Below the pieces are notes generated by a model. That model made no database searches and was not told the origin of the DNA. It saw only the letters and a program-made list of their open reading frames with translations. A DNA stretch of 12,547 nucleotides, taken from positions 1 through 12,547 of the forward strand of contig URWN01000039.1 of the NCBI GenBank assembly GCA_900551615.1. Direction: 5' to 3'. The translations under genes were made by a program, and so were the position numbers. Shown piece by piece: positions 5,675-12,547 of the stretch. Position 1 is the stretch's first letter. Every line of letters begins with the position of its first letter. Source of the DNA: an uncultured Clostridium sp. (GTDB lineage Bacteria; Bacillota; Clostridia; TANB77; CAG-508).

Positions 5675-6802
5675 ATGAAACACGCAGTAACATATGAATT
5701 ATTACATGAATGTAAACAAACAGGAGCAAGAAGAGGAGTAATACATACTCCACATGGAGATATACAAACACCAATATTTATGCCAGTAGGAACACAAGCA
5801 ACAGTAAAATCAATGACACCAGAAGAACTAAAAGAAGAAGTAAAAGCTCAAATAATATTATCAAATACATATCACTTATATTTAAGACCTGGACAAGATA
5901 TTGTCAAAGAAGCAGGTGGACTTCACAAATTTATGAATTGGGATAGGCCAATATTAACAGATAGTGGAGGATTCCAAGTATTTAGTTTAGGAGATTTAAG
6001 AACAATTTCTGAAGAAGGAGTTGAATTTAAATCACATTTAGATGGAAGTAAACATATATTTACACCTGAATCTGTAATGAAAACAGAAGAAGATTTAGGA
6101 GCAGATATAATAATGGCATTTGATGAGTGTTGTCCATATCCATCAACATATGAATACACAAAAAATTCTATGGAAAGAACAACAAGATGGGCTAAAAGAT
6201 GTAAAGATGCACATGTAACAGTGGATAAACAAGCACTATTTGGAATTATTCAAGGTGGCTTTTATAAAGATTTAAGAGATAAGAGCTTAGAAGATTTAGT
6301 AGCATTAGATTTGCCTGGATATGCTATAGGAGGAATAAGCGTTGGGGAACCAAAAGATGAGTTTTTGGATATATTGTATTACACAGCACCTAAAATGCCA
6401 AAGGATAAACCTAGATATTTAATGGGAGTTGGAACACCAGATTATTTAATAGAAGCAGCAATTTCTGGAATAGATATGTGTGATTGTGTATTACCAACGA
6501 GAATTGCAAGAAATGGAACAGCATTAACATCACGTGGAAAAGTTGTTGTAAGAAATGCAACATATGAAAGAGATTGGGGTCCGTTAGACCCAGAATGCGA
6601 TTGTTATACATGTAGAAACTATACAAGAGCCTATATAAGACATTTAGTAAAAGCAAATGAAATATTAGGAGTAAGATTATTATCAATTCATAACCTAAGA
6701 TTCTTGACTAATTTGATGGAAAGAGTTAGAATAGAAATAGAGCATGATAATTTATTAACATTTAAAAATGAATTTTATAAAAAATATGGGTATATTCAAT
6801 AA
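5675..6802 (+). CDS. tgt: Tgt, bacterial tRNA-guanine transglycosylase
   Basis: Tgt swaps guanine-34 of Tyr, His, Asn and Asp tRNAs for preQ1, the step before QueA in queuosine synthesis. The 375-residue product has the typical bacterial length. Visible features: PIFMPVGTQATVKS near 33-46, DSGGFQVFSL with Asp96 (base recognition/catalysis), GIIQGG (190-195), AIGGISVGEP (217-226), GIDMCDCVLPTR in which Asp270 before Cys271 corresponds to the nucleophile, and a zinc site C308-x-C310-xx-C313 with His339. The SD AGGAGGG lies five bases before the ATG, just right of the palindromic element. The downstream gene starts 37 bases after its stop, so the two are probably cotranscribed. Confidence 0.98.
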   Translation: MKHAVTYELLHECKQTGARRGVIHTPHGDIQTPIFMPVGTQATVKSMTPEELKEEVKAQIILSNTYHLYLRPGQDIVKEAGGLHKFMNWDRPILTDSGGFQVFSLGDLRTISEEGVEFKSHLDGSKHIFTPESVMKTEEDLGADIIMAFDECCPYPSTYEYTKNSMERTTRWAKRCKDAHVTVDKQALFGIIQGGFYKDLRDKSLEDLVALDLPGYAIGGISVGEPKDEFLDILYYTAPKMPKDKPRYLMGVGTPDYLIEAAISGIDMCDCVLPTRIARNGTALTSRGKVVVRNATYERDWGPLDPECDCYTCRNYTRAYIRHLVKANEILGVRLLSIHNLRFLTNLMERVRIEIEHDNLLTFKNEFYKKYGYIQ

Positions 6803-6839
6803 TTTGAATAGCTATACTCAAGAAAAAGGAGAAAATAGA

Positions 6840-8321
6840 ATGAATTTAATTGATGAAAGTTTTGAACCAAGAAAAAAGGATAATTCGAAAAAGTTTGCAC
6901 GTATAATTTTAATAATAATTTCAATTTTAATAATTTCTATAATTGCTATATTTGCAGCTATAGTTTATATTAGAGAAAGTACTTTAAAACTTTATATAGA
7001 TGGAAATAATAATGAAAAAGTAAAACAAATGATGATTATAGAAGATGATGGAACTATATATTTTCCGATAAAAGATGTAGCATCATATTTGGGCTATCAA
7101 AGCTATAATGGAGAGTATACTGATAAATCGGAAGAAGCAAGTAAATGTTATATAGAAAATGACAATGAAATTGCAAACTTTACATTAAATTCAAATAAGA
7201 TATATAAATTAACATTATCAAATAAAGATGCTAATTATGATTACTATTATGCTAAAAAACCAGTAAAAGCAATAAATGGAAAATTATATGTAACATCAGA
7301 TGCATTAGAAAATGCATTTAATTTATCATTTACATATGACGAAGATAAAAAAAGGGTATATATTTATACAATGCCATATTTGATTAGTTCATATGAATCT
7401 AAAGTCCTAGATTATGGATATGAAAAAATAAGTGATAATTATACAAATGAAAAGTCAATTCTTAATGGTCTGTTAATTGTTACAAAAAATCAAGATAAAA
7501 CGTATGCTGTTATTGATACAAAAGGAAATGTTATAATAGAACCTAAATATGATAATATAGAATATCTACCAAACTCTAGTGATTTTTTAGTACAAAGTAA
7601 TAATAAAGTAGGAATTATTTCTGCAAAAAAAGAAACAAAAATACAATTATTATATGATAGTCTAGAATTAGTAGATAGTGATTCAGGATTATATATAGCT
7701 AAGAGAGATAATAAATACGGAGTTATAGATTCAAAGGGAAATATAAAAGTTTATATTGAATATGATGAAATAGGAATAGATAATTCTAAATTTGAACAAA
7801 ATAATATAAAAAATAAATATTTGTTAGATAATGGAATGATTCCAGCACGAAAAGATAAATATTGGGGAGCATTTGACAAAAATGGAAAAGTTGTTTTGGA
7901 TTTTGTGTATGATAGTTTTGGATATATAGCATCAAGTAATAAAGATGCAATAAATTTACTTTTAATACCAAATTATAATATGATGGTAGTATGCCAAAAT
8001 AAAAAGTATGCGTTAGTAAATTCAGATGGAAAAATAATAATACAACCTATACTTGATGATGTATATATGACAATAAATTCAGGAAAAAAATACTATTATA
8101 TGAATTTTAATGATAAAAAAATAGATATAGAAGAATTTTTAGATCAACAGGGTCCAAATAGTAATAAGAATAACAATGAAGACACAACAACTGAAAATAC
8201 AACAGATGTAAATACAATTGAAAAGAATAATGTAAATAATACTGAAGTATCAGAAACAACAAGTGATACAAATTCTCAAAGTGATAAAACAATTGAAACA
8301 ACGGGAACAGATGGAAATTAA
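6840..8321 (+). CDS. Membrane protein with copper-amine-oxidase-N-like and WG-repeat domains
   Basis: The ATG at 6840 is chosen because AAGGAG (6826-6831) sits eight bases upstream; an upstream in-frame ATG at 6768 lies inside tgt and has no SD. The 493-residue protein has a basic cytoplasmic start, a membrane segment at about 22-44, then an extracellular region. Residues ~50-180 (YIDGN..., IYFPIKDVASYLGYQ, GKLYVTSDALENAF) look like the copper amine oxidase N-terminal-like domain, a common Clostridial cell-surface module. Residues ~195-430 hold degenerate WG-type beta-repeats with recurring motifs such as YAVIDTKGNVIIEPKYD, YGVIDSKGNIKVYIEYD, WGAFDKNGKVVLDFVYD and YALVNSDGKIIIQPIL. The last ~60 residues are a Thr/Asn/Glu/Asp-rich linker without an anchor motif. 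It probably acts on the outside of the membrane. The specific role is unknown; neighbouring spoIIP makes an envelope or sporulation role possible. Confidence 0.8.
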   Translation: MNLIDESFEPRKKDNSKKFARIILIIISILIISIIAIFAAIVYIRESTLKLYIDGNNNEKVKQMMIIEDDGTIYFPIKDVASYLGYQSYNGEYTDKSEEASKCYIENDNEIANFTLNSNKIYKLTLSNKDANYDYYYAKKPVKAINGKLYVTSDALENAFNLSFTYDEDKKRVYIYTMPYLISSYESKVLDYGYEKISDNYTNEKSILNGLLIVTKNQDKTYAVIDTKGNVIIEPKYDNIEYLPNSSDFLVQSNNKVGIISAKKETKIQLLYDSLELVDSDSGLYIAKRDNKYGVIDSKGNIKVYIEYDEIGIDNSKFEQNNIKNKYLLDNGMIPARKDKYWGAFDKNGKVVLDFVYDSFGYIASSNKDAINLLLIPNYNMMVVCQNKKYALVNSDGKIIIQPILDDVYMTINSGKKYYYMNFNDKKIDIEEFLDQQGPNSNKNNNEDTTTENTTDVNTIEKNNVNNTEVSETTSDTNSQSDKTIETTGTDGN

Positions 8322-8400
8322 AATAATTTAATAAGGAATAATTTAACACATGTTTGAATATACATATATATAGTAAACCAAAGAAACAAGGAGAAAATAT

Positions 8401-9687
8401 ATGTTTAATGTAACAGTGTTAAAAATGAGGGATATAGTAAAATATCTTGTAGGGTTTATGATAATAATTGGAATTATTGTATATGCTACAAGATTTTTTG
8501 CGTATAAGGCAGAGAATAAAGAAGATAAAATAAAAAGCAGTTGGTTAGAAAAAACTAAAATAGAAGAAAAAAACGATAAAAGTGAAAATGATAAAAGTAA
8601 AAATGTAAAAGTGCAGTCGATTTTAATGTGGAACTTAACAAGTTGTTTAGATAAAACAATACCTGCAATGGCAAGTACAAATGAAGAATATAACAAAATC
8701 GAAAAGGAAAATAAAGAGATAAATAGCAAGGTTGGTAGTAAGAATTATTTAGAAGAATTTTTAAAAACAGAAATAAGTAGTATAAAAGGAATAGAAGAGG
8801 CTGAAAAAGAAAATGCAGACAAAACATCAGTAGCTTCAAATAGTGATTCAAGCAAAGAAGATTCTAATGATTCAAATTCAAATGAAGACAATAAGCAAGA
8901 ATCAGAAAAAATTACATTAGCAAGTCAAGATAGTGTAAAAACAGAAGTAGTAACACCAAATCCTATATCTGAAAATGCTAATGTGCAATATGAAAAAGTA
9001 AAAATAAAAAATCAAACAACATATAATTTGACAGAAGATATATTAAATCCAAATATTAGTATAGATAATAAAAATGTTTTAATATTTCATACTCATAGTT
9101 GTGAAAGCTATACGTCAAGTGAAAAATATTCATATTCTCAAACAGGAAATTATAGAACAACAGATATGAACTTTACTGTAACAAGAGTTGGTACAGAACT
9201 TGAAAATTATTTAAAACAGTATAATATAAATGTTATACATGACAAATCTTATCATGATTATCCATCATATACAGGATCGTATACTCGTTCATTAAAAACA
9301 GTTGAAAATATATTAAAGACAACACCATCAGACATAATAATTGATTTACATAGAGATGCAGTTGGCTCTAGACCAGATTATGCTCCAACTGTAAAAATAG
9401 GAGATGATTATGCTGCTCAGATAATGTTTGTCATAGGAACTAATGAGGGAGGCTTATGGCATCCAAATTGGCAACAAAATTTAAAATTTGCTGTTAAAGT
9501 GCAACAAAAGGCGGAAGAAATGTATCCAGGATTATTTAAGCCTATTATGCTAACTAAATCTAGATATAATCAACATACAGGAAAGTATGCTAATATAATT
9601 GAAGTTGGAGCTACAGGAAATACTTTAGAACAATGTTTAACTAGTATGAAGTATCTTTCTGCTGTTATGAATGAAGTTATGAAATGA
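8401..9687 (+). CDS. spoIIP: SpoIIP, stage II sporulation protein P
   Basis: SpoIIP is the amidase/endopeptidase that works with SpoIID and SpoIIM to remove septal peptidoglycan and drive engulfment of the forespore. The 428-residue product has a membrane segment at about 11-30, a long Lys/Glu/Asn/Ser-rich linker to about 210, and a C-terminal catalytic domain from about 219. Key residues fit the family: FHTHSCESY (His230, His232, Glu235), DLHRDA with His317, GTNEGGLWHPNW, and a C-terminal EVGATGNTLEQCLTSMKYLS. The SD AAGGAG is well placed before the ATG. The 79-base gap after the WG-repeat gene leaves room for a separate promoter, which I cannot identify. Regulation by the mother-cell sigma factor SigE is known for the family but not shown by the sequence here. 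Confidence 0.95.
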   Translation: MFNVTVLKMRDIVKYLVGFMIIIGIIVYATRFFAYKAENKEDKIKSSWLEKTKIEEKNDKSENDKSKNVKVQSILMWNLTSCLDKTIPAMASTNEEYNKIEKENKEINSKVGSKNYLEEFLKTEISSIKGIEEAEKENADKTSVASNSDSSKEDSNDSNSNEDNKQESEKITLASQDSVKTEVVTPNPISENANVQYEKVKIKNQTTYNLTEDILNPNISIDNKNVLIFHTHSCESYTSSEKYSYSQTGNYRTTDMNFTVTRVGTELENYLKQYNINVIHDKSYHDYPSYTGSYTRSLKTVENILKTTPSDIIIDLHRDAVGSRPDYAPTVKIGDDYAAQIMFVIGTNEGGLWHPNWQQNLKFAVKVQQKAEEMYPGLFKPIMLTKSRYNQHTGKYANIIEVGATGNTLEQCLTSMKYLSAVMNEVMK

Positions 9688-9694
9688 AAATTTA

Positions 9695-9721
9695 GGGATT
9701 GAGGGATGGACCTTCAATTCC
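9695..9721 (+). repeat. Degenerate copy of the left edge of the 5521 palindromic element
   Basis: Positions 9695-9721 match 5521-5547 at 23 of 27 bases (GGGATTGAGGGA and CCTT-AATTCC are shared). The remaining arms are missing, so this is a remnant or end fragment of the same repeat family. Confidence 0.55.
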
Positions 9722-9724
9722 TAT

Positions 9725-9746
9725 TTTTATTGGATGTGAACTGTAA
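9725..9746 (+). repeat. Left copy of a 22-base inverted repeat bracketing the metal locus
   Basis: It is the reverse complement of 12401-12422 at 21 of 22 positions (the only difference is A9734 against G12413). It directly follows the degenerate palindrome fragment. Confidence 0.7.
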
Positions 9747-9787
9747 CCCTTAATCATTCATTAATTCTAAAAAATTTTAAAAAAGTG

Positions 9788-9816
9788 TTGACAAAAAAAT
9801 ATGGTAATCATATAAT
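9788..9816 (+). promoter_or_regulatory. Consensus promoter of the metal-efflux operon
   Basis: TTGACA (9788-9793) and TATAAT (9811-9816) are both perfect consensus hexamers separated by 17 bases, giving a start near 9823. It is the strongest vegetative-type promoter in the window. Such strength fits a promoter that is held off by a repressor. Confidence 0.85.
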
Positions 9817-9844
9817 GTAATTACATATGAATAATTATTCATAT
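9815..9844. promoter_or_regulatory. Palindromic operator for the ArsR-family metal sensor
   Basis: A perfect 20-base palindrome (9825-9844) reads ATATGAA-N6-TTCATAT, close to the inverted repeat that SmtB/CzrA-type repressors bind. An overlapping perfect 12-base palindrome ATGTAATTACAT (9815-9826) runs into the -10 box. Binding at either would block the promoter at the transcription start. Confidence 0.75.
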
Positions 9845-9877
9845 AATCAAATGAAAAAAGGGGGAAAATTGGGCAAA

Positions 9878-9908
9878 ATGTCCAAAAAGAACCGTCCCTT
9901 TTGGACAT
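9878..9908. repeat. Short palindromic repeat in the 5' leader of the ArsR gene
   Basis: A 10-bp perfect stem, ATGTCCAAAA (9878-9887) with TTTTGGACAT (9899-9908), encloses an 11-base loop AGAACCGTCCC. The loop resembles the GGAACGTCCC core of the 5521-5663 element, which suggests a related repeat. The right arm touches the GGAGG SD at 9909-9913, so the hairpin could affect translation. Confidence 0.6.
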
Positions 9909-9919
9909 GGAGGTAAAGT

Positions 9920-10274
9920 ATGGAAGAAAATTTTTCAGAATGTAATGTATTACATGAAGAGACAGTAAAAAAAGTAAAACAAAAAATGCCAGAAGATGGC
10001 TTTATATATGATTTAGCAGAATTGTTTAAAGTGTTTGCAGATTCTACAAGAATGAAAATAATATATGCATTACTAGAAGAGGAGTTATGTGTATGTGACA
10101 TAGCAAATATTTGTCGGAACTACACAATCTGCAATATCACACCAATTAAGGTTGTTAAAACAATCAAAATTAGTAAAATTCAGAAGAGAAGGAAAAATAA
10201 TATTTTACAGTTTGGATGATGACCATATTGCTCAAATTGTAAAGAAAGGAAGTGAACATATTGAAGAGTTATAA
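9920..10274 (+). pseudogene. SmtB/CadC-type ArsR-family metal-sensing repressor, frameshifted
   Basis: The gene starts at the ATG at 9920, six bases after GGAGG. It reads as an ArsR-family winged-helix repressor to ...ELCVCDIANI, then derails at a TTT run (10110-10112) and stops at 10217-10219. Dropping one T restores VGTTQSAISHQLRLLKQSKL, the recognition helix, and then the wing and last helix, ending ...GSEHIEEL at 10274, for 117 residues. The corrected protein has both SmtB-type zinc sites: C8, H12, C57 and D60 (alpha3N, with C59 as in CadC), and D-x-H then H at +11 and Glu three further (alpha5). It should repress its own operon until Zn, Cd or Pb binds. As written, the product lacks the DNA-binding helix and the alpha5 site, so the operon would be derepressed. 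A sequence error is an equal possibility. Confidence 0.85.
10246..10250 (+). promoter_or_regulatory. Shine-Dalgarno site deciding the ATPase start
   Basis: AAGGA lies 10 bases before the TTG at 10261 but only one base before the GTG at 10252. The TTG is therefore the better start, although no ATG is available near either. Confidence 0.6.
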
Positions 10275-12333
10275 ATATACATTAGAAGGATTAGATTGTG
10301 CAGCATGTGCAAAAAAAGTAGAAGATGAAATAGCAAATACAGAAGGGTATGAGGATGTTGTTGTGAATTTTTCAACATTAAAATTAACATTTAAAACAGA
10401 TAAAACAAGTCCTAAAAAAGAAATAATAAAACTAGTTCAAAAACTAGAACCAGAAGTTGAGGTTTTAGAAGATGGCGAAGAAAAGCATGATAAAGAAGAA
10501 CATAATGGAAATGATATAGCAAGAATTATTATTGGAATTGCAATATATCTAATAGCATTAGTAGGACATTTTAATGTAGTAATTACAAATACTTTAACAA
10601 TAATTGCATTTATTATATTACTATATAAAACGGCAAAAAAAGGATTTAAACAATTATTTAAAAATAGAGTTCTAGATGAAAATATGCTTATAGTTGTGTC
10701 TGCAATTGGTGCGTATGCAGTTGGAAAAAATTCAGAAGGATTAATGGTAATTACACTATATGAAATAGGAAAAATATTAGAATCAAAAGCAGTTAATAAG
10801 ACAAGAAAATCAATATCTGATTTAATGAATATAAAACCAGAATATGCAAATTTAAAACAGGGTGAAGAGTTTAAACAAGTAGCTCCAGAAGAGGTCAAGA
10901 TAGGTGATATAATTGTTGTAAAAACAGGTGATAAAATTCCATTAGATGGTGTTATTGTAAAAGGAAATGCACAAATAGATAATTCCGCATTAACAGGCGA
11001 AAGCAAATTATTAGAAGTCTCAGAAAATAGTAAAGTATTATCTGGAAGCATAAATACAAATGGATTAATAGAAATAAAAGTAGAACAAACATATGAAAAT
11101 AGTACAGTAAGTCAAATCTTAAATTTAGTAGAAAATGCAACAGATAAAAAAGCGAAAACTGAGACATTTGTATCAAAAGCAGCTAAAATCTATACACCAG
11201 TTGTAATAGGATTAGCACTTTTAGTAGCAATATTTATGCCATTAATAATATCAGGTGTTAGCTATAAAGAAAGTGTTTATAAAGCATTAATCTTTTTAGT
11301 AATATCATGTCCATGTTCAATAGCAATATCAGTTCCTTTAAGCTATTTTTCAGGAATAGGTAAGGCTTCTAAAAAAGGAATACTTATTAAGGGTAGTGAT
11401 TATTTAGATGGAATAAAAGATATAAAAGAAATTATTTTTGACAAAACAGGAACAATTACAACAGGAAAATTTGCAGTATCACAAATAGATGTAATTGACA
11501 CAAATTATACTGAGCAAGATGTATTGAAATACTTTGCAATGGGAGAAAAAAATTCAAATCATCCAATTGCAAAATCAATATTAAATAAGTATGAAACAAT
11601 TTTTAAAGAAAATACAAACATAGAAAATGTTGAAAACTTTGAAGAAGTCTCTGGAAAAGGAATTCAATATCAATATGAAGGAAAAATTGTGAAAATAGGA
11701 AATACAGAATTTACAGATGCAGAAAAAGAAAACATTGTAGGAACAGTTTTATATTTAAATATAGATGGAAATGTTATTGGTAGAATAGTATTAACAGATG
11801 AAGTAAAACCAAAAACAAAAGAAACAATGCAGAAATTACATGCTTTAGGTGTTAATACAAAAATGTTTACTGGTGACAAAAAGGAAATAGCAGAAAAAAT
11901 TGCAAAAGAAGTAGGAATAAAAGCTGTAAAATCAGAGATGTTACCACAAGATAAATACAATGAATTAGATACAATAATTTCAAAAAGAGAAGAACATCAA
12001 AAAGTTGCATTTGTTGGTGATGGTATAAATGACAGTCCGGTATTAGCTAGGGCTGATATAGGAATATCAATGGGAGGAATTGGATCAAGCTCAGCAATAG
12101 AAGCATCAGATGTTGTAATAATGACAGATGAACTTTCTAAAATAGTTGATGCAATTGATATTTCTAAAAAGACAAATAAAATTATTAAACAAAATTTAAT
12201 ATTTTCAATAGGTGTTAAAATATTGACATTAGTTTTAAGTTTATTTGGCATTGCAGATATGTGGCAAGCTGTGTTTGCTGATGTTGGTGTTACACTAATT
12301 ACAATATTTAATACACTTAGAATTTTAAGGTAA
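10261..12333 (+). CDS. cadA: P1B-2 type Zn/Cd/Pb-exporting ATPase
   Basis: This is a membrane pump that uses ATP to expel soft divalent metals. The 690-residue product has, in order, one N-terminal heavy-metal-binding domain with DCAAC (Cys13, Cys16), a His/Asp/Glu-rich linker (about 70-85), membrane helices, TGES (246-249), the CPC metal site (351-353), DKTGT with the phosphorylated Asp394, the HP motif (His434), and GDGIND near 590. The last helix pair keeps the Lys (VKILTLVLSLFG) and Asp (FADVGVTLITIFNTLRIL) that mark ZntA/CadA pumps, as opposed to copper pumps. The start is taken as TTG at 10261, and it overlaps the frame-corrected repressor gene by 14 bases, so the two would be coupled. 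Regulation by the repressor at 9825-9844 is inferred. Zn against Cd preference cannot be read from sequence. Confidence 0.95.
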   Translation: MKSYKYTLEGLDCAACAKKVEDEIANTEGYEDVVVNFSTLKLTFKTDKTSPKKEIIKLVQKLEPEVEVLEDGEEKHDKEEHNGNDIARIIIGIAIYLIALVGHFNVVITNTLTIIAFIILLYKTAKKGFKQLFKNRVLDENMLIVVSAIGAYAVGKNSEGLMVITLYEIGKILESKAVNKTRKSISDLMNIKPEYANLKQGEEFKQVAPEEVKIGDIIVVKTGDKIPLDGVIVKGNAQIDNSALTGESKLLEVSENSKVLSGSINTNGLIEIKVEQTYENSTVSQILNLVENATDKKAKTETFVSKAAKIYTPVVIGLALLVAIFMPLIISGVSYKESVYKALIFLVISCPCSIAISVPLSYFSGIGKASKKGILIKGSDYLDGIKDIKEIIFDKTGTITTGKFAVSQIDVIDTNYTEQDVLKYFAMGEKNSNHPIAKSILNKYETIFKENTNIENVENFEEVSGKGIQYQYEGKIVKIGNTEFTDAEKENIVGTVLYLNIDGNVIGRIVLTDEVKPKTKETMQKLHALGVNTKMFTGDKKEIAEKIAKEVGIKAVKSEMLPQDKYNELDTIISKREEHQKVAFVGDGINDSPVLARADIGISMGGIGSSSAIEASDVVIMTDELSKIVDAIDISKKTNKIIKQNLIFSIGVKILTLVLSLFGIADMWQAVFADVGVTLITIFNTLRILR

Positions 12334-12362
12334 AAAATGGGACAGTATTTGTCTCATTTTTT
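12332..12362 (+). terminator. Intrinsic terminator after the ATPase gene
   Basis: AAAAAATGGGACA (12332-12344) pairs with TGTCTCATTTTTT (12350-12362) with one G-T wobble and a five-base loop, ending in a T-run. It overlaps the stop codon TAA. Confidence 0.85.
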
Positions 12363-12547
12363 GTTATGGCTATTATTCTTACTGAATTAGAATTTTTTTG
12401 TTACAGTTCACAGCCAATAAAATTATTATTTGTGTGGTACCCCCTTCCCCTTGGGTAATTATATATATTTGAGATTTCGTCCGTTTGATTGAAGTGAAAA
12501 ATAGAAAATCTTAAATAAAAAACTGAGGAATGCTCACGGAAAAAATG
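12363..12547. other. Intergenic tail, no gene recognised
   Basis: I see no convincing gene in these 185 bases. A minus-strand frame is open from the window edge to a stop at 12403-12401, but its 48 residues look like no protein I recognise and it ends inside the 22-base repeat. TACCC (12437-12441) and GGGTA (12454-12458) form a short inverted repeat. A GAGG followed by ATG codons at the extreme right edge could precede a gene outside the window. Confidence 0.4.
12401..12422 (-). repeat. Right copy of the 22-base inverted repeat
   Basis: It is the inverted partner of 9725-9746 (21/22). The pair encloses the promoter, operator, repressor, ATPase and terminator, a block of about 2.65 kb. Confidence 0.7.

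Noticed and set aside
6768..6839. Upstream ATG start for the WG-repeat protein, overlapping tgt
   Set aside because: There is no SD before it, and a clear AAGGAG precedes the ATG at 6840, which is directly followed by a typical cytoplasmic-tail and membrane-segment arrangement.
10252..10260. GTG start for the metal ATPase
   Set aside because: The SD is only one base away; the TTG at 10261 has a 10-base spacing.
12401..12547. C-terminal end of a minus-strand gene entering from the right (48 codons open)
   Set aside because: The translation has no recognisable protein character and it ends in a repeat that also occurs at 9725; probably chance. The flanking sequence would settle it.
1..12547. 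CRISPR array, tRNA or rRNA gene
   Set aside because: I saw no regularly spaced direct repeats and no tRNA or rRNA sequence on either strand.

Overview
The window looks like chromosomal DNA of an AT-rich, endospore-forming member of the Clostridia (Bacillota). The coding sequence is very AT-rich, shine-dalgarno sites are strong AGGAG types, a spoIIP gene is present, and queA/tgt and the CadA-type locus have a Firmicutes character. No phage structural, integrase or plasmid genes are visible.

Positions 1-2550 hold most of a diversity-generating retroelement (DGR). The window opens in the last 37 codons of a target gene whose 3' end is the variable repeat (VR, 1-118). A template repeat (TR) copy follows 366 bases later (aligned part 367-484). 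Over 118 aligned bases I count seven mismatches, all at adenines of the TR (six A to G, one A to T), and none at the other 88 bases. This is the signature of adenine-specific mutagenic retrohoming. On the minus strand lie three overlapping genes, transcribed in the order MutS-domain-I-like protein (2550-2119), avd (2132-1773) and reverse transcriptase (1788-685). The TR RNA is read rightward and the RT operon leftward, so they converge on one perfect 16-bp hairpin (662-698) that looks like a shared bidirectional terminator and contains the RT stop codon. The DNA between VR and TR, and between TR and the terminator, is rich in hairpins and has no gene.

Positions 2551-4452 hold a divergent small gene for a protein with two ribbon-helix-helix-like halves. 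It is followed by a membrane-anchored, carbohydrate-binding-like zinc metallopeptidase that is split by a one-base insertion.

Positions 4491-9687 are a rightward run: queA and tgt (queuosine tRNA modification), a membrane protein with a copper-amine-oxidase-N-like domain plus WG-type repeats, and spoIIP (engulfment peptidoglycan hydrolase). Between queA and tgt lies a 143-base element that folds on paper into a closing stem and three abutting hairpins.

Positions 9688-12547 hold a metal-efflux locus. A near-consensus promoter with a palindromic operator precedes an SmtB/CadC-type ArsR repressor gene (frameshifted by one extra T), which overlaps a Zn/Cd/Pb P1B-type ATPase gene with a good terminator. 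A 22-base inverted repeat (21/22 match) brackets this locus. The two frameshifts are both single-base insertions, so sequencing or assembly error is a real possibility for each.
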